Assembly (NCBI GenBank): GCA_905188195.1
Contig: CAJJKY010000009.1
Location: forward strand, 1 to 64,000
Length of the DNA stretch: 64,000 nt
Direction: 5' to 3'
DNA from: Streptococcus parasanguinis
Lineage (GTDB): Bacteria; Bacillota; Bacilli; Lactobacillales; Streptococcaceae
Shown in pieces: positions 60,083 to 64,000 of this stretch. The first letter of the stretch is position 1. Every line of letters starts with the position of its first letter. The notes below the pieces were generated by a model. It searched no databases. It saw only the letters and a list, made by a program, of their open reading frames with translations, and was not told the DNA's origin. A program made the translations under genes and the position numbers.

Positions 60083-60754
60083 ATGAAGTATAAAATTTTA
60101 GCCATTGACGATGATGAAAAAATCTTACGATTAATAGCAAATACATTAAAAGCGAACAACTTTCACGTGGAAACCCGTAAAAATATAGAGGAGATTAGTA
60201 TCTGTGACTTTACTGGATTCGATCTAATTTTACTTGACGTCATGATGCCTATTTCTGGTTTAGAAATCTGTCGTTCCATTCGTTCACAAATTGCTACTCC
60301 AATCCTATTTCTAACCGCTAAAGATTTTGAAGAAGATTTACTAAAAGGAATACAAGCCGGAGCTGACGATTACATCACAAAACCATTCAGCATTAAAGAA
60401 TTGATTGCAAGAATTCAAATGCATCTTCGTAGAGAAGAAAGATCTCACGATTCCTCTAAAGAAGAAATGAATGCAGATATAACTTTTTATCGAGATCGTC
60501 AAGAAGTTTATTATCAATCAAAGAGAATATCGCTAACTAAGCGAGAGTTTGATTTACTTTATCTTTTAGCCAAAAATGAAAATCGAATATTTACCATAGA
60601 AGAACTTTACAATTACCTTTATCCTGTAAGCTCTGACGCTCAACTACGGTCAATCACCGAATATATCTATCAAATTAGACAAAAATTTAAAATTCATCAA
60701 ATCGATCCAATCAAAACAGTATGGGGAGGAGGATACAAATGGAAAAAGAATTGA
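60083..60754 (+). CDS. Response regulator, OmpR family
   Basis: This 223-residue regulator has an N-terminal receiver with DDD (about 10-12), the phospho-Asp in LILLDVMMP, the Thr/Lys pair LTAKD and TKPFS, and a C-terminal winged helix (ISLTKREFDLLYLLA, VWGGGYKW). It is of the type found with lantibiotic or bacitracin defence exporters. It overlaps the kinase gene by 16 bases. Confidence 0.92.
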   Translation: MKYKILAIDDDEKILRLIANTLKANNFHVETRKNIEEISICDFTGFDLILLDVMMPISGLEICRSIRSQIATPILFLTAKDFEEDLLKGIQAGADDYITKPFSIKELIARIQMHLRREERSHDSSKEEMNADITFYRDRQEVYYQSKRISLTKREFDLLYLLAKNENRIFTIEELYNYLYPVSSDAQLRSITEYIYQIRQKFKIHQIDPIKTVWGGGYKWKKN

Positions 60755-61812
60755 CAATCAAGCAACTCATTAAGCGTACCTACCTTACAATCATTTGGCA
60801 ATTTCTTCTATGCCTTATACTTTTTTACATAGTTCCAGCTCTTCTATCTTCTGTATCAGGAATTAATGAAAAAAATGCCAATCGCTTTGCTTTATTTTTT
60901 AGCGTCAGTTCTTGGATTTATCTTTGCATCATTTTAATTGTTATCATTGTAATCAATATTAGACAATTATTAACCAAGATTCAAAAAGAAATGAAGATGG
61001 TTTATCATAGCAGTCTATATTTCAATAAAAATGACAATCCACCTTTACAGATTAAAGAATTTATTGAAACAAATGATCTGATTGAAAAAATGCAATCTGA
61101 AATAAAAAATAGAATTCAAAATGAAAAAGATCAAAAAAAAGAACTCATGTTTCAAGTATCTAGCGCCGCACATGATCTTCGTAGCCCTCTAACTGTCATC
61201 AGAGGAAATGCTGAATTCTTGCAATCCACCGAGCAAACACCTCAAGCAATGGAATGTCTAAAAGATCTTGAGCAAGCAAGTATTCAGTTAAACGATTATT
61301 TTAACCACTTTATCCAATACTCCAAAACCTTTTACGATCAAGATATTCAACTTGAAAACATATCAATTAATCAAGTGACTCATCAATTACAGGAACATAT
61401 TACTCCTTTACTCCCCAGAGATACACAATTTGTTTTTACAAACACAGTAACTCCATCGGCACAAATTGCAATTCATTCCAATCTATTTTTCCGAGCAATC
61501 ACAAATATTATTACGAATGCAGTACAACATCAAAAAGAAAATGATGCACAAATCCACCTAACAATTTCACAAGAAAAAAGTCAATTAGTTCTAACTATAT
61601 GGAATAACCAATCTAGTTTTTCAAAAAATATATTAGAACATGCTGGAAATCTTTTCTATAAAGATGACCAAGCAAGAACACCTTCTCAAGAAAGTCACTA
61701 TGGACTTGGTTTATCTTTCGTGAAACGCGTCATGAAACTTCATAATGGAACGATGCATTTAGAAAATATTAATCATGGTGCCCAAGTCAAGCTAATTATT
61801 CCTATTATATAA
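60739..61812 (+). CDS. Sensor histidine kinase of the defence-type two-component system
   Basis: This 357-residue kinase has two membrane segments (about 15-40 and 60-85) with a short outer loop, an H-box SSAAHDLRSPLTVIRGN, the N-box NIITNAVQH and the G2 box HYGLGLSFVKR. The G1 position reads WNNQSS rather than the usual DxGxG, a variant seen in some kinases of peptide-sensing systems. The short sensor suggests detection through the partner exporter. The ATG at 60739 follows GGAGGAGG; the frame is open from 60721. Confidence 0.9.
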   Translation: MEKELTIKQLIKRTYLTIIWQFLLCLILFYIVPALLSSVSGINEKNANRFALFFSVSSWIYLCIILIVIIVINIRQLLTKIQKEMKMVYHSSLYFNKNDNPPLQIKEFIETNDLIEKMQSEIKNRIQNEKDQKKELMFQVSSAAHDLRSPLTVIRGNAEFLQSTEQTPQAMECLKDLEQASIQLNDYFNHFIQYSKTFYDQDIQLENISINQVTHQLQEHITPLLPRDTQFVFTNTVTPSAQIAIHSNLFFRAITNIITNAVQHQKENDAQIHLTISQEKSQLVLTIWNNQSSFSKNILEHAGNLFYKDDQARTPSQESHYGLGLSFVKRVMKLHNGTMHLENINHGAQVKLIIPII

Positions 61813-61815
61813 AAC

Positions 61816-61850
61816 AAGCCGAACTCATCAATATGTGTTCGGCTTTCCTT
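61816..61850 (+). terminator. Terminator of the two-component operon
   Basis: AAGCCGAAC and GTTCGGCTT form a 9-bp stem with a loop of about 12 bases, followed by TCCTT, directly after the kinase stop. Confidence 0.7.
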
Positions 61851-61864
61851 CATTTATAATTTAT

Positions 61865-61892
61865 AAAAAAGACCGGCACTTTTGCCTGTCTT
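61865..61892 (-). terminator. Terminator of the CPBP protease gene
   Basis: AAGACAGGCA-AAAG-TGCCGGTCTT (one mismatch) on the minus strand is followed by TTTTT. Confidence 0.7.
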
Positions 61893-61931
61893 CGTATTTA
61901 TCATTATTTCCTATCAGACATTTCACATTTA

Positions 61932-62870
61932 TTATTCAACAGCACTTTCATTTCTTTCCCCTAAGAGGTAAACCATCACGACGGATAATAGAAGAACCAG
62001 AGTTGTGATGATCGATCCTTCCGCTCCAAATTCCCCTCCGGTCAACCAGTCAGGTCCTGACCCCATGGTAAAGCTGAAGATAGAGGCATCTGCCCCCGTT
62101 CCACTGACTTGAAAACCAAGGAGATTTCCTTGTACATAGTTCCAAGTCCCGTGTTGGGCGACCACTAGCCAGATGCTATCGGTGTAGATAAGGAGCAGAC
62201 CAGCTAGCACCCCATCAAGGACAATATTCAGTAGAGATATGAAGGTCACTCCTGAATTTCCCAGATGAAGAATGCCAAAGAGACTACTAGAAATCCCGAT
62301 TGCTAATGGAAGATTGGTTCTTGCAGCAATCCGAGTCAGTAGCCACCCCCGCGTCGCTACTTCTTCAGTCCCACCTTGGAGGAGCCAAAATGGGAATAAA
62401 CCTAGAATAAAGAGAATGGGTTCTAAACTTAATTCATTTAGCTCAAAAGTCCCGATTCCGCACACTTGGTAGACAAGGGCAATGACTCCCATTTGAAGAA
62501 GGGAAAGCAAGATCCCCCAACCTAGATACTTGAGCCACTTTCTTTTTACAAAGCCTATGCTTGATAAGGAATTCTTCTCTATGACTTTTACCCAAAAAAT
62601 AAAGAGTAAGAGAATAAATACAAAACTGAAGAGCTCATAATAGAGAATATAATGGAAGAAAAACTCTTGAATACTTGCAACCCCATTTCCTGGTGAGAAG
62701 AACTCGGTTAGATAACCTATTGCAGTCGAAAATGGTCCCACCAATTCACTACTGAGCCATAGTCCCCCTTCTATAAAGAAGGAAGCTAAAAACACATAGA
62801 ATAGTGTAGAAACCAAAGCTGACACAGAAGTTTTCGTTTTGATACCCTGAATGATCAACCCTTTCTTCAT
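61932..62870 (-). CDS. CPBP-family intramembrane glutamic protease
   Basis: This 312-residue membrane protein with eight or so hydrophobic segments has the CPBP motifs EEVATRG (EExxxR, about residue 167) and FGILHLGN (FxxxH), so the active site looks complete. Members in streptococci are often linked to bacteriocin self-immunity or to membrane-protein processing; the location next to a peptide-defence module fits this but does not prove it. A consensus-like ribosome site precedes the ATG. Confidence 0.87.
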   Translation of the reverse strand: MKKGLIIQGIKTKTSVSALVSTLFYVFLASFFIEGGLWLSSELVGPFSTAIGYLTEFFSPGNGVASIQEFFFHYILYYELFSFVFILLLFIFWVKVIEKNSLSSIGFVKRKWLKYLGWGILLSLLQMGVIALVYQVCGIGTFELNELSLEPILFILGLFPFWLLQGGTEEVATRGWLLTRIAARTNLPLAIGISSSLFGILHLGNSGVTFISLLNIVLDGVLAGLLLIYTDSIWLVVAQHGTWNYVQGNLLGFQVSGTGADASIFSFTMGSGPDWLTGGEFGAEGSIITTLVLLLSVVMVYLLGERNESAVE

Positions 62871-62972
62871 CTAGTAACCTCCATTTATCTGATAGGTCCA
62901 TTGTAGCAAAGAAAATCCAGACCTGCAACACCACCTTATGTCAGAAAATCTGACATCGAAAGTTGGTTTTTC

Positions 62973-63001
62973 TTGCTAAACTGATACTTTTCTGATATAA
63001 T
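62973..63001 (+). promoter_or_regulatory. Promoter of the amino-acid transporter gene
   Basis: TTGCTA, a 17-base spacer and TATAAT preceded by TGA lie about 135 bases before the ATG, leaving a structured leader. Confidence 0.75.
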
Positions 63002-63025
63002 AGCTTTTATAGAAAAACATAAGAT

Positions 63026-63063
63026 CATTCATACTCTATTTGGTATGAATGTTTTGTTTTTTT
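63026..63063 (+). promoter_or_regulatory. Attenuator-like terminator hairpin in the transporter leader
   Basis: CATTCATAC and GTATGAATG form a perfect 9-bp stem (63026-63051) with an 8-base loop followed by TTTTGTTTTTTT, i.e. a full intrinsic terminator between the promoter and the gene. Downstream, CTTTGG (63073) can pair with CCAAAG (63103-63108). Confidence 0.65.
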
Positions 63064-63133
63064 CAGGCCATCCTTTGGTCAATGCACTCATGGGTCAAAC
63101 ACCCAAAGAGAAATGAATTAAAAGGAGACAGAA

Positions 63134-64000
63134 ATGAAGAAAAAATTACTAGCCTATTTGCTTTTCTTATTTCCACTGGTAGCATTCGCTAGTCATGCTC
63201 AGGCTGAAACGATCAAGGTCGTTTTCGACACAGCTTATGCTCCATTTGAATTTAAAGATTCAGATCAAACCTATAAAGGAATTGACGTAGAAATCTTGGA
63301 CAAGGTCGCTGAAATCAATGGCTGGGATTTAGATAAATCCTTCCCTGGATTTGATGCAGCTGTCAATGCTGTCCAAGCTGGTCAAGCAGATGCCATTATG
63401 GCCGGAATGACCAAAACAACTGAACGTGAAAAAGTCTTCACCATGTCTGATACTTACTACGATACAAAAGTTGTCATTGCGACGAAGAAAGCTGACAAAA
63501 TCACGAAGTACAGCCAATTGAAAGGGAAGACCGTCGGTGTCAAAAACGGTACTGCAGCTCAACGCTTCCTCGATAAAAACAAGGACAAGTACGGCTACAA
63601 GATCAAGACTTTTGATACAGGCGATCTCATGTACAACAGTTTGACAGCTGGTGCAGTGGATGCAGTCATGGATGACCAACCCGTCATTCAATATGCCATC
63701 CAAAAGGGTCAGGACCTAGCGATCAATATGGACGGGGAAGCAGTCGGTGGCTTTGCCTTTGGTGTTAAAAAAGGTGGAAATCATGAAAAGTTGATCACTG
63801 AATTTAACAAGGCCCTCGCTCAAATGAAAGCTGATGGAACACTTGATGAGATCATCAAGAAATGGACCGGTGAAAGCCAATCATCAGGGAACAGTGCCGT
63901 TCCAGAAACTACTACTCCTGCTGGTCAAAAAGCAACTCCCAAAAAATCAAAATATAGTATCTCAAGTGATTCTTCCTTTGCACCATTCGTTTTCCAGAAT
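63134..64000 (+). CDS. Amino-acid ABC transporter, fused substrate-binding/permease protein (partial)
   Basis: Translation from 63134 (RBS AAAGGAG) gives a signal peptide (MKKKLLAYLLFLFPLVAF, cleaved near HAQA-ETIK) and a complete type-3 solute-binding domain (VVFDTAYAPFEFKD, DAIMAGMTKTTEREK, VKNGTAAQRFL, DDQPVIQYA; ending at about residue 250). After a Ser/Pro linker a second binding domain begins (YSISSDSSFAPFVFQN) and runs off the right edge. Two binding domains in tandem are the mark of GlnP-type glutamine/glutamate importers in which the permease is fused behind them. The rest of the gene is beyond the window. Confidence 0.88.
   Translation, partial: MKKKLLAYLLFLFPLVAFASHAQAETIKVVFDTAYAPFEFKDSDQTYKGIDVEILDKVAEINGWDLDKSFPGFDAAVNAVQAGQADAIMAGMTKTTEREKVFTMSDTYYDTKVVIATKKADKITKYSQLKGKTVGVKNGTAAQRFLDKNKDKYGYKIKTFDTGDLMYNSLTAGAVDAVMDDQPVIQYAIQKGQDLAINMDGEAVGGFAFGVKKGGNHEKLITEFNKALAQMKADGTLDEIIKKWTGESQSSGNSAVPETTTPAGQKATPKKSKYSISSDSSFAPFVFQN

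Noticed and set aside
63329..63703. A 124-codon minus-strand frame near the right edge.
   Set aside because: It lies fully inside the solute-binding domain of the plus-strand transporter gene, whose motifs are clear.

Overview
The window is chromosomal DNA of a low-GC Gram-positive coccus, almost certainly a viridans Streptococcus of the sanguinis/mitis side of the genus (S. parasanguinis, S. gordonii, S. sanguinis or a close relative). The grounds are: streptococcal gene orders (ysxC-clpX-small ORF-folA; DUF1149-degV-dapB-cca-ABC-F; fruR-fruK-fruA; rpsP-khpA; rimM-trmD; pyrR-pyrB-carA-carB), a giant CshA-type fibrillar adhesin with a YSIRK-like signal and an LPNTG anchor, and a GlnP-type fused amino-acid transporter. 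Nearly all genes are on the minus strand. The exceptions are an HdiR-like regulator-Cof phosphatase-pepT run (35.7-38.5 kb), a two-component system (60.1-61.8 kb) and the transporter at the right edge. No rRNA, tRNA, CRISPR array, intact insertion sequence or prophage was seen.

Layout. 1-0.17 kb: promoter and L10-type leader of an rplJ gene lying just outside the left edge. 0.2-4.6 kb: formate/nitrite-family channel, a secreted glucosaminidase with a WalR box, ysxC, clpX, a 56-residue membrane ORF and folA. 4.7-13.3 kb: the 2853-residue CshA-like protein. 13.5-25.5 kb: thyA, glucokinase, a DUF308 protein, ABC-F, cca, dapB, degV, DUF1149, a frameshifted exported-protein gene, and the fructose PTS operon with a CcpA site. 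25.7-35.5 kb: a SEC10/PgrA-like surface protein without LPXTG, trmD-rimM, an inserted hydrolase, khpA-rpsP, a HAD phosphatase and a cysteine-cluster protein, a lipoprotein, a dispersed-repeat candidate, lepA and an acetyltransferase. 38.5-43.2 kb: the pyr operon with its PyrR attenuator. 43.3-47.9 kb: small metabolic genes and an ABC exporter. 48.0-52.3 kb: an AT-rich bacteriocin island of the lactococcin-972 type with a PlcR-like regulator. 52.4-57.5 kb: NUDIX hydrolase, membrane proteins, an oxidoreductase, an acetyltransferase and uvrB. 57.7-61.8 kb: a three-gene ABC exporter divergent from a two-component system, resembling a peptide-antibiotic defence module. 61.9-64 kb: a CPBP protease and the start of the amino-acid transporter.

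The most unusual observation is in the pyr operon. pyrR and pyrB look functional, but the two genes in the carA and carB positions are intact, overlapping reading frames for degenerate proteins. The CarA homologue has lost its glutaminase Cys, His and Glu. The CarB homologue is about half the normal length and lacks several substrate-binding residues of the carboxyphosphate site. They look like a co-transcribed pseudoenzyme pair. The second point of interest is a 38-codon lactococcin-972-like peptide gene with its own strong promoter, an operator-like palindrome around its -10 box, a dedicated ABC exporter downstream and a TPR-type (PlcR-like) regulator upstream; it lacks the leader and most of the usual mature bacteriocin.
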